The notes: generated by a model not told the origin, from the sequence alone. A stretch of 64,000 nucleotides of DNA from Bradyrhizobium liaoningense (GCF_018130785.1 NZ_JAFCJT010000016.1:96494-160493), one strand, 5' to 3'; shown: positions 24,096-31,960, counted from the stretch's first letter. Translations and numbers: made by a program.

Positions 24096-25577
24096 ATGGA
24101 CCACGAAAAGGTCAACATCCTCCTCGTCGACGACCAGCCGGCCAAGCTGCTCGCCTATGAGGTGATCTTGAAGGATCTCGGCGAGAACCTCGTGATCGCC
24201 TCGTCGGGCCGCGAGGCGCTGGAGGTGCTGCTCAAGACCGAGATCTCGGTGATCCTGGTCGACGTCTGCATGCCCGAGCTCGACGGCTTCGAGCTGGCTG
24301 CGATGATCCGCGAGCATCCGCGGTTCCAGAAGACCGCGATGATCTTCATCTCGGCTATCCAGGTCAGCGACATCGACCGCTTGCGCGGCTACGAGATGGG
24401 CGCCGTCGACTACGTCCCAGTTCCGGTCGTGCCCGAGGTGCTGCGCGCGAAGGTCAAGGTATTTGCCGAACTCTATCGCAAGACGCGCGAGCTCGAACGG
24501 CTGAACCAGGATCTCGAGGACCGCGTTCGCGCACGCACGGCCGAGCTGGAGAATTCCACCGCAAAGCTGCGCGAGAGCGAAGAGCGGCGCAGCATGGCGA
24601 TCGCCGCCGGCAAGATGGGATCCTGGGACTGGGACTGGGTCAACGGCGACTGGATGTGGGACGAAGGCCAGTACCGCATCTTCGGCGTGACGCCGGAGAC
24701 CTTCAATGTCACCTCAGCCAACATCCAGGCGCTGCTGCACCCTGACGACGTCGACCAGTTCAGCCAGGCGATTGCCGCGTTCAATACCGGCGCGCACGCC
24801 TATGAAGGCGAGTTTCGCGTCAACCGGCCCGATGGCGAGGTGCGATGGTGCGTCGGCACGGCAGCCGCGACGGTGGACCAGGGCGGCCGCGTGGTGCGCG
24901 TGAGCGGCGTCACCGTGGACATCACCGAACGCAAACGCGCGGAAGAGAGACAAAATCTGCTGGCGCGCGAGGTCGATCATCGCGCCAAGAACGCGCTGGC
25001 GCTGGCGCAGTCGATCGTGCGCCTCACCCGTGCCGACGGGGTCAAGGCCTACGTCAACGCGGTCGAGGGGCGCATCAATGCATTAGCGCGCGTGCACACG
25101 ATCCTGTCGCTGTCGAGCTGGCAGGGTGCCGAGCTCTCCAGGCTGATCGACGAGGAGCTTGCGCCCTACTCGCTCGGCGGCCAGATCAAGCTTGCGGGTC
25201 CGGAGGTTCAGCTGATGCCAGCGACCGCGCAGACGCTGGCGCTGGCGCTGCATGAGCTCTTCACCAACTCGGCGAAGTACGGCGCGCTGTCGACACGATC
25301 GGGGCGTCTCGCGATCGGCTGGCAGGTCGAGGACGACCATCTCACGCTGACCTGGGATGAAACGGGCGGTCCGCTGGTGAGGACGCCGAAATCCCGCGGT
25401 TTCGGCACGCGGAGTCTGCTTGCCAGTGTGGAATCGCAACTGGGCGGGCAGGCGGAATTCGACTGGCGTGCCGAAGGCCTGTTGTGCCGCCTTGAGGTGC
25501 CGCTGACGCGGAAGGCTGCAGCCACAAACAAGTTCGACGCGGCTTCCTCCGAAGCCCGTCAGCGGGCCTCGGGTTAG
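24096..25577 (+). CDS. REC-PAS-HWE histidine kinase
   Basis: A 493-residue protein. Residues 1-125 are a receiver domain (NILLVDDQPAKLLAYE, phospho-acceptor in VILVDVCMPELDG). A coiled coil (about 130-165) leads to a PAS domain with PAC motif (about 170-290, ending DITERKRAEE). The kinase core is of the HWE/HisKA_2 type: EVDHRAKNALALAQSIV carries the phosphorylated His and LALHELFTNSAKYGAL is the HWE-type N box. It lies 14 bp after the poly-HAMP kinase and is surely co-transcribed; its receiver may accept phosphate from the kinase's third receiver or kinase domain. HWE kinases feed PhyR/EcfG signalling in Rhizobiales. Confidence 0.92.
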   Translation: MDHEKVNILLVDDQPAKLLAYEVILKDLGENLVIASSGREALEVLLKTEISVILVDVCMPELDGFELAAMIREHPRFQKTAMIFISAIQVSDIDRLRGYEMGAVDYVPVPVVPEVLRAKVKVFAELYRKTRELERLNQDLEDRVRARTAELENSTAKLRESEERRSMAIAAGKMGSWDWDWVNGDWMWDEGQYRIFGVTPETFNVTSANIQALLHPDDVDQFSQAIAAFNTGAHAYEGEFRVNRPDGEVRWCVGTAAATVDQGGRVVRVSGVTVDITERKRAEERQNLLAREVDHRAKNALALAQSIVRLTRADGVKAYVNAVEGRINALARVHTILSLSSWQGAELSRLIDEELAPYSLGGQIKLAGPEVQLMPATAQTLALALHELFTNSAKYGALSTRSGRLAIGWQVEDDHLTLTWDETGGPLVRTPKSRGFGTRSLLASVESQLGGQAEFDWRAEGLLCRLEVPLTRKAAATNKFDAASSEARQRASG

Positions 25578-25795
25578 CGCGCGCCGACGACCCTCAATCG
25601 CCGCATCGGCTGCGGCTCGTCAGCGATACGTCCTTCGAGCCAGGCTTCCGTTTGCGAAAGATCACGTAGCGCCCGCGCGTAACGGCGGGCTGCGCTCCGC
25701 TCGGCGCCGCGCGGCAGCTTGCGCGCCTTGCGCAGAATGTCCGCAGCTGCGTTGCGATAGGCCAGCGAGCGATAGAGAAAGACGACCTTACCCAT
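25574..25795 (-). CDS. Small basic helical protein
   Basis: A 73-residue basic protein (MGKVVFLYRSLAYRNAAADI, then KARKLPRGAERSAARRYARA and a TEAWLEGRI helix). Similar small Arg/Ala-rich helical proteins recur in Bradyrhizobium. The start at 25795 follows a GGGAA site; 25825 is an alternative in-frame ATG. Its stop overlaps the stop of the convergent HWE-kinase gene by 2 bases. Function unknown. Confidence 0.6.
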   Translation of the reverse strand: MGKVVFLYRSLAYRNAAADILRKARKLPRGAERSAARRYARALRDLSQTEAWLEGRIADEPQPMRRLRVVGAR

Positions 25796-25885
25796 ATCGA
25801 ATGTTCCCGTGTTGATGGCCTTCATCCTCGCAGGACCGGCATGAACGCTGGATGAAGCGGGGCATGACGAAATCTTCATGAGAAT

Positions 25886-25910
25886 GGAACCCGCACTCGT
25901 CGCGCGCGTT
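25886..25910 (+). promoter_or_regulatory. EcfG-type promoter (GGAAC-N16-CGTT)
   Basis: GGAAC at 25886-25890, 16 bases, CGTT at 25907-25910: a perfect consensus ending 25 bp before the start of the membrane protein at 25936. Confidence 0.7.
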
Positions 25911-25935
25911 TTATGCCATACCGTGGGGCGGTTCC

Positions 25936-26193
25936 ATGCGCGTAAAAAAGTCGCCGAGCCTCATCTCTCCGACCGGCGTCATCAAGCTGATGACGCATGC
26001 GATGATGGGCGCAGCCCTCGGCCTTGCCTTCGGTCTCGTCCTCGTCCTGTCCAATCCGGCGGTCGCAAATTTGCTGAACCACGGCGGATATTCAGCCGCC
26101 GTTGTCTTCGTCGTCACACTGGTAACGACGTTCGCGATCGGCGCGACGCTCACAGGCGTCGTGTTCATCCTCGCCGAAGACAAGGAATTTTGA
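25936..26193 (+). CDS. Small two-helix membrane protein
   Basis: An 85-residue protein with two hydrophobic helices (HAMMGAALGLAFGLVLVL and a second at about residues 53-78) separated by an Asn-rich loop (NLLNHGGYS), with a charged N terminus and an EDKEF tail. No named family recognised. A perfect EcfG-type promoter directly precedes it, so it is probably a stress-induced inner-membrane protein. Confidence 0.75.
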   Translation: MRVKKSPSLISPTGVIKLMTHAMMGAALGLAFGLVLVLSNPAVANLLNHGGYSAAVVFVVTLVTTFAIGATLTGVVFILAEDKEF

Positions 26194-26226
26194 AGCACGC
26201 GTGACACGCAGCAGGTGCTTTCGTTC

Positions 26227-26251
26227 GGAACTCCTGCCGCAAATGGCGGTT
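26227..26251 (+). promoter_or_regulatory. EcfG-like promoter with one mismatch (GGAAC-N16-GGTT)
   Basis: GGAAC at 26227-26231, 16 bases, GGTT at 26248-26251, 38 bp before the start of the secreted protein at 26290. Confidence 0.5.
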
Positions 26252-26289
26252 GGCTGCCTGCGTCAATTTAACCCAGGGAGTTCCCGCGC

Positions 26290-26535
26290 ATGAAAGCCAC
26301 TAAGCTCGCTCTTACCGTGATGTTGGCAACCGGCCTCGCCGCCGCGCCGTTCGCCGCGCAGGCCAAGTCGCATAAGGCCAAGCACGGATCCTCGATGTCG
26401 TCGTCGCAGACCACAGGCGCCAATACCAAGTCCTCCAAGGGTGCTGATCCCTCCGGTCAAGGTGGTTCTGGCCCCGGCTCCGATCAGGGCGGCACCATGA
26501 CGAACAACAAGGGCGGCATGAGCAACACCAAGTGA
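26290..26535 (+). CDS. Small secreted Ser/Gly-rich protein
   Basis: An 81-residue protein with a signal peptide (MKATKLALTVMLATGLAAAP, cleavage near AQAK) and a mature segment of Lys/His then Ser, Gly, Thr and Asn (GSSMSSSQTTGANTKSSKG, GGSGPGSDQGGTMTNNKGG). It is disordered and extracytoplasmic. A GGGAG ribosome site and a strong terminator frame it as a monocistronic gene, and an EcfG-like promoter lies upstream. Function unknown. Confidence 0.7.
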   Translation: MKATKLALTVMLATGLAAAPFAAQAKSHKAKHGSSMSSSQTTGANTKSSKGADPSGQGGSGPGSDQGGTMTNNKGGMSNTK

Positions 26536-26551
26536 CCTCTGGCCGACAATC

Positions 26552-26580
26552 AAGGCCTCGCGGCGACGCGGGGCCTTTTG
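26552..26580 (+). terminator. Rho-independent terminator
   Basis: AAGGCCTCGCG / CGCGGGGCCTT with a GCGA loop (one G-T pair), followed by TTGCTTT, 16 bp after the secreted protein's stop codon. Confidence 0.75.
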
Positions 26581-26619
26581 CTTTGGGGCTGGATCGGGAA
26601 TCCCTTTAGCGCCACATCG

Positions 26620-26805
26620 CTAGAGCGGCCGTCCCGTGGCAATCGCCTTCACAAGATGCTCGAGCCGTGCACGCTTGCGTGCGATCAGGAGCTGGGCTGC
26701 GGCATCATCGAGACCCTCGCGCTGCAATTGCCGGATAGCGGAGCCGAGTTCGAGAATTTCGGCGCGCAGTTTTAGAATCCGGTACGTGTCCGGGTCTTCC
26801 TCCAC
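26620..26805 (-). CDS. Small helical protein (61 residues)
   Basis: Charged helical protein (MEEDPDTYRILKLRAEILEL, then IRQLQREGLDDAAAQLLIARKR). The heptad-like leucines suggest a helical hairpin. It is 18 bp downstream of a second coiled-coil protein on the same strand, so the two probably form an operon. Function unknown. Confidence 0.65.
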   Translation of the reverse strand: MEEDPDTYRILKLRAEILELGSAIRQLQREGLDDAAAQLLIARKRARLEHLVKAIATGRPL

Positions 26806-26823
26806 CGCACGCTCCCAAAATTC

Positions 26824-27099
26824 TCAGCGGCGCGCGATCACGCGCAAGGGACTGCCGGATGTCGTTGCAGGACGAAGGCGCACCCGGTCGCGGACGTCAG
26901 GCAAGACATCGCCGCCACCGGCCGCCTTCCATTCGCCGATCAGCAGGTTGATTTTCCGGCGCAGATTCATCTGCGCCAGGGCCTTTTCTGTGCAGTCGAG
27001 ATCGCGATCGACGAGGTCGCGCACGGACACCTCAATATCGGCCATTTCGAGCCTCAAGGCGCTGATTTTGCGTCGAATTTCATTAATTCTGTTGTCCAT
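26824..27099 (-). CDS. Small coiled-coil protein (91 residues)
   Basis: N-terminal two thirds are amphipathic helix (INEIRRKISALRLEMADIEV, then LDCTEKALAQMNLRRKINLL), the C-terminal third is basic and Pro/Arg-rich (DVRDRVRLRP, SGSPLRVIARR). First gene of a probable two-gene unit with the 61-residue protein. The region between it and the divergent gene at 27160 is AT-rich. Function unknown. Confidence 0.65.
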   Translation of the reverse strand: MDNRINEIRRKISALRLEMADIEVSVRDLVDRDLDCTEKALAQMNLRRKINLLIGEWKAAGGGDVLPDVRDRVRLRPATTSGSPLRVIARR

Positions 27100-27159
27100 G
27101 GCTTGTTAGAACAAAATAAGAACATATAGTCAAGTCACGATTTGAGATGGAGAGGCCAG

Positions 27160-27354
27160 ATGCAGGTTCAGGGTAAATACGACGCCAAGGTTTTCCTCAC
27201 GGAGCAGATGACGAGAGCGCAGGGGCTGAGGCTGAAGCGGCTGAGCGAGGAGGCCTATCAGCCCACTCAATACGATCGGGCTCTGTCCTTCACGGAGGCG
27301 GCGCGTCGCATTCGAGCGCTGGAAGACGAGATCGAGTTGGCGAACTCCTTCTGA
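27160..27354 (+). CDS. DUF3072-like small protein
   Basis: A 64-residue protein. The segment TEQMTRAQGLRLKRLSEEAY followed by YDRALSFTEAARRIRALEDE matches the short DUF3072 domain (MTxxQxxxLKxLSEEA...LTxxEAxxRIxxL), a helical motif of unknown function often near stress genes. The ATG at 27160 follows GGAGAGG; an upstream in-frame TTG at 27142 is less likely. Confidence 0.75.
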   Translation: MQVQGKYDAKVFLTEQMTRAQGLRLKRLSEEAYQPTQYDRALSFTEAARRIRALEDEIELANSF

Positions 27355-27374
27355 GGAGCGCGGCCAGCGCATTT

Positions 27375-27399
27375 GGAACGTTGGGTCAGTGATACGGTT
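27375..27399 (+). promoter_or_regulatory. EcfG-like promoter with one mismatch (GGAAC-N16-GGTT)
   Basis: GGAAC at 27375-27379, 16 bases, GGTT at 27396-27399, 27 bp before the start of the DUF6496-like gene. Confidence 0.5.
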
Positions 27400-27426
27400 C
27401 TTTCCCCGGGCCAAGGGAGAGAGTTG

Positions 27427-27717
27427 ATGGCACGCAAGGCAAAGAAACGCCGCTATTCACGCAGCGCCGGCAGTGACGTCGAACGCGAGATGCGCCGTTA
27501 CAAGAAGGGCACCGCGAAAAGCGGCCCCGGCGGTCGTGGCGGACGCGTGAAGAGTCGCAAGCAGGCGATTGCAATCGGCCTGTCGGAAGCGCGCGCGAAG
27601 GGCAAGAAGGTCCCGAAGAAGGCCTCGAAGCGGAAGACATCCAAGAAGAAGAAGGCCAGGAAGACGACCCGGAAAACTTCGAAGAAGACCTCGAAGCGCA
27701 AATCCAGCAAGAGGTAA
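27427..27717 (+). CDS. DUF6496-like protein with histone H1-like Lys-rich tail
   Basis: A 96-residue very basic protein. The first 60 residues carry MRRYKKGTAKSGPGGRGGRV and the SRKQAIAIGLSEARAKGKKV motif that defines DUF6496; the last 35 are almost only Lys, Ser, Thr and Arg in KKTSK-type repeats, as in histone H1-like tails. Nucleic-acid binding, for example nucleoid compaction under stress, is likely from composition but not shown. An EcfG-like promoter precedes it and the ribosome site AGGGAGAG is good. Confidence 0.78.
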   Translation: MARKAKKRRYSRSAGSDVEREMRRYKKGTAKSGPGGRGGRVKSRKQAIAIGLSEARAKGKKVPKKASKRKTSKKKKARKTTRKTSKKTSKRKSSKR

Positions 27718-27729
27718 CGCCGAACTGCG

Positions 27730-28092
27730 TCAGATCATGCTGCCCGGCATGAAGCAGCGGATCGAAATTCCGAACGCAGTCTTCACTGGCCACACCATGG
27801 TGTGGCCAGCCCGGTTTGGCTCGGTGATGACGGCCTCATCAGGCACGTCCACCCACTGTCCATCGAGCCGCACGCGATAGTGCCCATCGTGCGATTCCCA
27901 GTCGGGGTCGGATACAGCAAAGCCATCTGCATCCGAGCAGCACGGCCCGAGATTGCTGCGCAAACTGTCGAACCAGGGTTTTAGGGGCGAGTTGGCGTAG
28001 CGGCCATCGTCGCGCCCCAGAGCGCTTCCGGTCGTCAGCACGATTGGCGCCACGAGCAGCGCACGCCTCAGCGAGAGCTTCAATCGATCCAT
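27730..28092 (-). CDS. Secreted hypothetical protein with CC motif
   Basis: A 120-residue protein with a signal peptide (MDRLKLSLRRALLVAPIVLTTG), a mature N terminus SPLKPWFDSLRSNLGPCCSD containing a Cys pair, then a beta-rich part (SHDGHYRVRLDGQWVDVPDE) ending with a third cysteine (IRCFMPG). Such proteins are common in Bradyrhizobiaceae; no function is known. A TTG at 28107 is an alternative start. It converges on the DUF6496-like gene. Confidence 0.72.
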   Translation of the reverse strand: MDRLKLSLRRALLVAPIVLTTGSALGRDDGRYANSPLKPWFDSLRSNLGPCCSDADGFAVSDPDWESHDGHYRVRLDGQWVDVPDEAVITEPNRAGHTMVWPVKTAFGISIRCFMPGSMI

Positions 28093-28363
28093 GTCGGCAC
28101 CGATCAAATGCGAACGCCAGGTTCCACAAGACGGCCGGGCGTTCGAGGTTCCACTCTAGCAAATCGCTCTGGCGTCTTCATTGCCGCCAAAGCACAACAC
28201 GCGATTCCGAACTGTGACGAGCGAACGCGGCTTTTTCGGACGAACCCGTCATCAACGCTGCCGTTAACGAGAATGTTATCGGCGTCTGTGGGAATCTTCC
28301 AGCCGTGCACGAAAAAGGCGGCCCGCGGGCCGCCTTTTGAGTTTGCCGCAGGAAGCGCGCGGC
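28093..28363. other. Gene-free stretch
   Basis: Apart from the terminator at 28313-28338, I see no gene or clear repeat. It contains the promoter region of the secreted protein that starts at 28092. Confidence 0.5.
28313..28338. terminator. Bidirectional rho-independent terminator after degP
   Basis: A perfect 12-bp stem AAAAGGCGGCCC / GGGCCGCCTTTT with a tiny centre (GC), T-rich on both exits, 25 bp past the protease stop codon. Confidence 0.85.
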
Positions 28364-29899
28364 TTACGCCAGCGGTACCGCGACGAATCGGGTCGTCTCC
28401 GCATTCTTCACCTGCAACAGCACGCTGCTCTTGCCGGACGACTTGGCCTGCGCCAGCTCCGAGCGCACGTCGCCGACATTGGTGACGGCCTTGCCGCCGA
28501 CATTGAGGATGACGTCGCCGGTCTGGATGCCGCGCTGCGCGGCCGGTCCCTGCGGATCGACCTCGGTAACGACGACGCCCTTCTGGCCCGCGCCCTGGAC
28601 GTCGCCGGCCGGCGCCAGGCTGAGACCGAGGCGGGGCGTGCCGGTGTTCGACTGCGCCTTGCCCTCGCCGGCCTTGGCCTGTCGCTCGTTCGGCAACTCG
28701 CCGAGGGCGAGTGTCACCGTCTTGCTCGCGCCTTTGTGGAAGACGTCGAGCTTCACGGAGGTGCCCGGCGCCAGGGTGGCAATGGTGCGGGCGAGATCGC
28801 GGGAGTCCTTGATCGCGGTACCGTTGACGGCGGTGATGACATCGCCAGCCTCGATGCCGGCCTTCGCCGCGGGGCTGCCGTCCTGCGGGTTGTCGACGAT
28901 CGCGCCGCGCGCCTCCTTGAGGCCGAGACTGTCGGCGATCTCGGCGCTCACCGGCTGCACCTGCACACCGAGCCAGCCGCGGGTGACCGAGCCCTTGTCC
29001 TTCAACTGCGCGACGACGAGCTTCGCGGTCGAAGCCGGAATGTCGAAGCCGATACCGACCGAACCGCCGGAGGGTGAGAAGATCGCGGTGTTCACGCCGA
29101 TCACGTTGCCGTTCATGTCGAAGGCCGGACCGCCGGAATTGCCCTTGTTGATCGGCGCGTCGATCTGGATGAAGTCGTCATAGGGACCGTTGCCGATGTC
29201 GCGACCGTTGGCCGAGACGATGCCGGCGGTGACGGTGCCGCCGAGGCCGAAGGGATTGCCGACCGCGACCACCCAGTCGCCGATCCGCGGCTTCTGGTCG
29301 GAGAATTTGACGAACGGGAAGTCCTTCTTGCCATCGACCTTGATCAGCGCGAGATCGGTCTTCGGATCGGTGCCGACCACCTTCGCTGTGTAGCTCGTGC
29401 CGTCGTCCATGGTCACCTGCACCGACTCGGCGTGATCGACGACGTGGTTGTTGGTCACGGCATAGCCGTCGGCGGAGATGAAGAAGCCGGAACCTTCGCC
29501 CGTGATCATCTGGTGGCGCTGGCGCGGCATGCCGTTCATGCCACCGGGGCCGCGGAAGCCGAACTGTCGCGAAAACTGGTCGAACGGCGAATCCTCGTCC
29601 GAATCCATCCGGTTCTGTTGCAGCATCGCGCTCTTGTCGTTGTCCTGGTCGATCTTGACCCGCACCGAGATGACGGCGGGTTTGACCTTGCTGACGAGAT
29701 CGCCGAAGCCCGGCGGGGTCGCGGCGCCTTCCGCGGCCTGGGCCGGCCCGACGAAGGAGTTCAGACCGAACTGCGACGAAGCGGGAGAGGCAGCCAGCAC
29801 GGCCACGCCAAGCGCGGCCACGGTGCCCAGCAGCGCAAGCCGGCGCGGCCTCAATATCTTGCGGGACGTGGTGGTGTCGGAATTGACGCGGTCGTTCAT
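28364..29899 (-). CDS. degP: DegP/MucD-family periplasmic serine protease (Do family)
   Basis: A 511-residue HtrA-type protease/chaperone. An N-terminal hydrophobic signal segment (residues about 20-40) leads to a trypsin-like domain with catalytic His in VTNNHVVDH, Asp in KTDLALIKV and Ser in NKGNSGGPAF, followed by two PDZ domains (about 280-370 and 410-500). It degrades or refolds damaged envelope proteins. The family typically starts near MNDRV as chosen here, but that ATG lacks a ribosome site; an in-frame ATG at 29947 has AAGGTG upstream and would add 16 residues. A perfect 15-bp inverted repeat lies across this leader. Confidence 0.93.
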   Translation of the reverse strand: MNDRVNSDTTTSRKILRPRRLALLGTVAALGVAVLAASPASSQFGLNSFVGPAQAAEGAATPPGFGDLVSKVKPAVISVRVKIDQDNDKSAMLQQNRMDSDEDSPFDQFSRQFGFRGPGGMNGMPRQRHQMITGEGSGFFISADGYAVTNNHVVDHAESVQVTMDDGTSYTAKVVGTDPKTDLALIKVDGKKDFPFVKFSDQKPRIGDWVVAVGNPFGLGGTVTAGIVSANGRDIGNGPYDDFIQIDAPINKGNSGGPAFDMNGNVIGVNTAIFSPSGGSVGIGFDIPASTAKLVVAQLKDKGSVTRGWLGVQVQPVSAEIADSLGLKEARGAIVDNPQDGSPAAKAGIEAGDVITAVNGTAIKDSRDLARTIATLAPGTSVKLDVFHKGASKTVTLALGELPNERQAKAGEGKAQSNTGTPRLGLSLAPAGDVQGAGQKGVVVTEVDPQGPAAQRGIQTGDVILNVGGKAVTNVGDVRSELAQAKSSGKSSVLLQVKNAETTRFVAVPLA

Positions 29900-29905
29900 G
29901 TCGAA

Positions 29906-29947
29906 ATGTCCATGTTGGGTAAGTCGCCTTGCACCCAACATGGACAT
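29906..29947 (-). promoter_or_regulatory. Perfect 15-bp inverted repeat at the degP translation start
   Basis: ATGTCCATGTTGGGT (29906-29920) and ACCCAACATGGACAT (29933-29947) are exact reverse complements around a 12-base centre. In the degP mRNA the hairpin would hold one candidate start codon in its 5' arm and end 6 bases before the other. It could be an RNA switch or a protein operator. Confidence 0.6.
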
Positions 29948-30108
29948 CGTCACCTTACGGCGTCCCGTCCGTCCGATTAAATCTTGGCAAAGTTGCCGCG
30001 GCCAGCGGCCCGGCCGAAAATCAGGGCTGCACATTGACGCAGCTCAACGCAGGCCCCGTGCGCAGTGATAGACTACGGCCACCGGATGATGCCCATCGGA
30101 GGCGCGCC

Positions 30109-30945
30109 ATGTACAAAGACATCCTCGTCCATATCCCGACCGAGCGCCCGATGCGCGTGGTGATCGACGGCTCGATCTCGCTCGCGGCGAGACTCAACGC
30201 ACACATCGACGCGGTCGCCGTCGGGTACGTCGCGAGTAGCACTGCCTACGTCCTGGACGGCGGTGCCGCCGTAGCGGCCGTGTTCGAGATGGAGCGCGAG
30301 CGCGCGGTGGAGCGGGCCGAGGCCGCCTTGGCGATATTTCAGAGCGAAGCCAGGAGCGCCGGCATCTCGTGCACCTGCCACCCGCTCGGCGCAATCCCGG
30401 CGGATGCAACCGGCTCGCTCGGCGAGATGGCGCGGCTCCACGATCTCAGCATCGTGCTGCAGCCCGATCCGGCGCACGGCTCATTCGACAATGATATGCC
30501 CGGCGAGATCCTGTTCCAGGCGGGCGGACCAGTACTGTTCCTGCCCTACACCTTTCGTGGGTCATTCAGGGCGAACCGGATCGGCATCTGCTGGGACGGC
30601 AGCCGCCTCGCCGCCCGCGCGATGCGCGACGCCGCTCCCTTGCTGGCCCGCGCCGAGGAGATTGTGATCATCACGATCAACGAAACGGATACCGTTCCCG
30701 ACGCGGTCTCGGCAAGCCATCTGGCAAGACATCTCGGCCGGCGCGGGTTGTCGACCCGCACGGTCAACCTGTCGGCCGCGCGCGCCGACATCCAGCCGAC
30801 CATCCTGTCGCTGGCCGCCGACGAGAGCCTCGATCTCCTGGTCATGGGCGGCTACGGCCACTCGCGGTTGCAGGAACGCTTCCTCGGCGGCGTCACCCGC
30901 GCCATGCTGGAGGCCATGACGGTCCCAACGCTGATGTCGCATTGA
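30109..30945 (+). CDS. Universal stress protein (tandem UspA)
   Basis: A 278-residue protein with two UspA-type domains. The N-terminal one starts MYKDILVHIPTERPMRVVID; the C-terminal one (from about residue 155) ends with MGGYGHSRLQERFLGGVTR, the G-2X-G-9X-G(S/T) ATP-binding motif, intact only in the second domain. Tandem USPs are cytosolic and induced by oxygen limitation, starvation or oxidative stress. The start follows CGGAGG. It is divergent from degP, with 209 bp between the start codons. Confidence 0.9.
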   Translation: MYKDILVHIPTERPMRVVIDGSISLAARLNAHIDAVAVGYVASSTAYVLDGGAAVAAVFEMERERAVERAEAALAIFQSEARSAGISCTCHPLGAIPADATGSLGEMARLHDLSIVLQPDPAHGSFDNDMPGEILFQAGGPVLFLPYTFRGSFRANRIGICWDGSRLAARAMRDAAPLLARAEEIVIITINETDTVPDAVSASHLARHLGRRGLSTRTVNLSAARADIQPTILSLAADESLDLLVMGGYGHSRLQERFLGGVTRAMLEAMTVPTLMSH

Positions 30946-30960
30946 TCGGCGACGGACCGA

Positions 30961-31848
30961 TCACACGCCCCTGTCGTTGGGATTGGCGACCGCATCCTTG
31001 AGCGGCGCCGGCATCGGGAAGTTCAGGTTCACGTTCTTCGGCGGAATGGGCTTCGTGAACCATTTCGCATAGAGTTCTGCAAACTGACCGTTCTTCATGA
31101 TCGCGCCGAGTGTTTTGTCGACCAGCGCCTTGAAGTCTGGATCGCCTTTGCGGATGATCAGCCCGTAGGGCTCGGTCCGCAGACTGTCATCGATGATCCG
31201 CCAATTATCCGGCGTCTGGCTGCTCGCGATCAGCCCCGCGAGCAGGATGTCGTCCATCACGAAGGCGTCGCTGCGGCCGGTGGTGAGCGCGAGGAACGAC
31301 GCGGCGTGGTCCGGCGACAGCACTTGCTTGACCTCAAACTTCTTCTCCTGGCTGCGTGCCAGCAGCAAGGTGATCGACGTCGAGCCGGTGGTCAGCGCAA
31401 CCGGCCTGTCCTTGAGATCCTCGAACGTCTTGATCGGTGCGTCTTTCCGGACGACAGCGCGGATGCTCGAAACGAAAATGGTGTTGCTGAACGCCACCAC
31501 CTTCTGGCGCTCCAGCGTGTTGGTGGCGGGACCGCAGACGATGTCGATGGTTCCGTTTTCGATCAGCGGGATCTGCGTGCTGAGCTGGATCGGCTGCAGC
31601 CTGGTCTGAAGCGTCGGGAGCTTCAGTTCGTCCTTCACCGCATCGACGATCCGCGCGCACAGATCCATCGCGAAGCCGACCGGCTTCTGGTTGTCGTCGA
31701 GATAGGAGAAGGGGACCGACACGTCGCGATGGCCGAGCCGGATCTCACCAGCATCCTTGATCTTGGCCAGCGTTCCGCCAGGCGTCTGAGCCAGCGCGGG
31801 CGCCGCGACCGCGGTCAAAAACATCAGCGAAGACAACAGCCTCTTCAT
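30961..31848 (-). CDS. Amino-acid ABC transporter substrate-binding protein (GltI-like)
   Basis: A 295-residue periplasmic binding protein: signal peptide (MKRLLSSLMFLTAVAAPALA), then a bacterial SBP_3 fold with IKDAGEIRLGHRDVSVPFSY, GFAMDLCARIVDAV, NGTIDIVCGPATNTLERQ and KTLGAIMKNGQFAELYAKWF. The pattern matches glutamate/aspartate binders (GltI/AatJ). No permease or ATPase genes are adjacent, so it must work with components elsewhere or act as an orphan. It is divergent from a GntR regulator that may control it. The start at 31848 places the signal peptide correctly. Confidence 0.88.
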   Translation of the reverse strand: MKRLLSSLMFLTAVAAPALAQTPGGTLAKIKDAGEIRLGHRDVSVPFSYLDDNQKPVGFAMDLCARIVDAVKDELKLPTLQTRLQPIQLSTQIPLIENGTIDIVCGPATNTLERQKVVAFSNTIFVSSIRAVVRKDAPIKTFEDLKDRPVALTTGSTSITLLLARSQEKKFEVKQVLSPDHAASFLALTTGRSDAFVMDDILLAGLIASSQTPDNWRIIDDSLRTEPYGLIIRKGDPDFKALVDKTLGAIMKNGQFAELYAKWFTKPIPPKNVNLNFPMPAPLKDAVANPNDRGV

Positions 31849-31869
31849 GGCCTTACTCCTGCAATGGAT

Positions 31870-31932
31870 ACAATCACGCGATATTTTATACATAAGATTG
31901 CATAATCTACAAAATGATTTTATACAATCCGG
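31870..31932. promoter_or_regulatory. AT-rich divergent promoter region with GntR-like half sites
   Basis: Between the binding protein and GntR genes, TTATACAT (near 31887) and TTATACAAT (near 31919) form a direct repeat, and AGATT-GCAT-AATCT (31895-31908) is a perfect inverted repeat. FCD-type GntR proteins bind such short AT-rich palindromes, so this is the probable operator. Confidence 0.45.
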
Positions 31933-31960
31933 CTTGAGGCCAACCGCAACGAGATACCGG

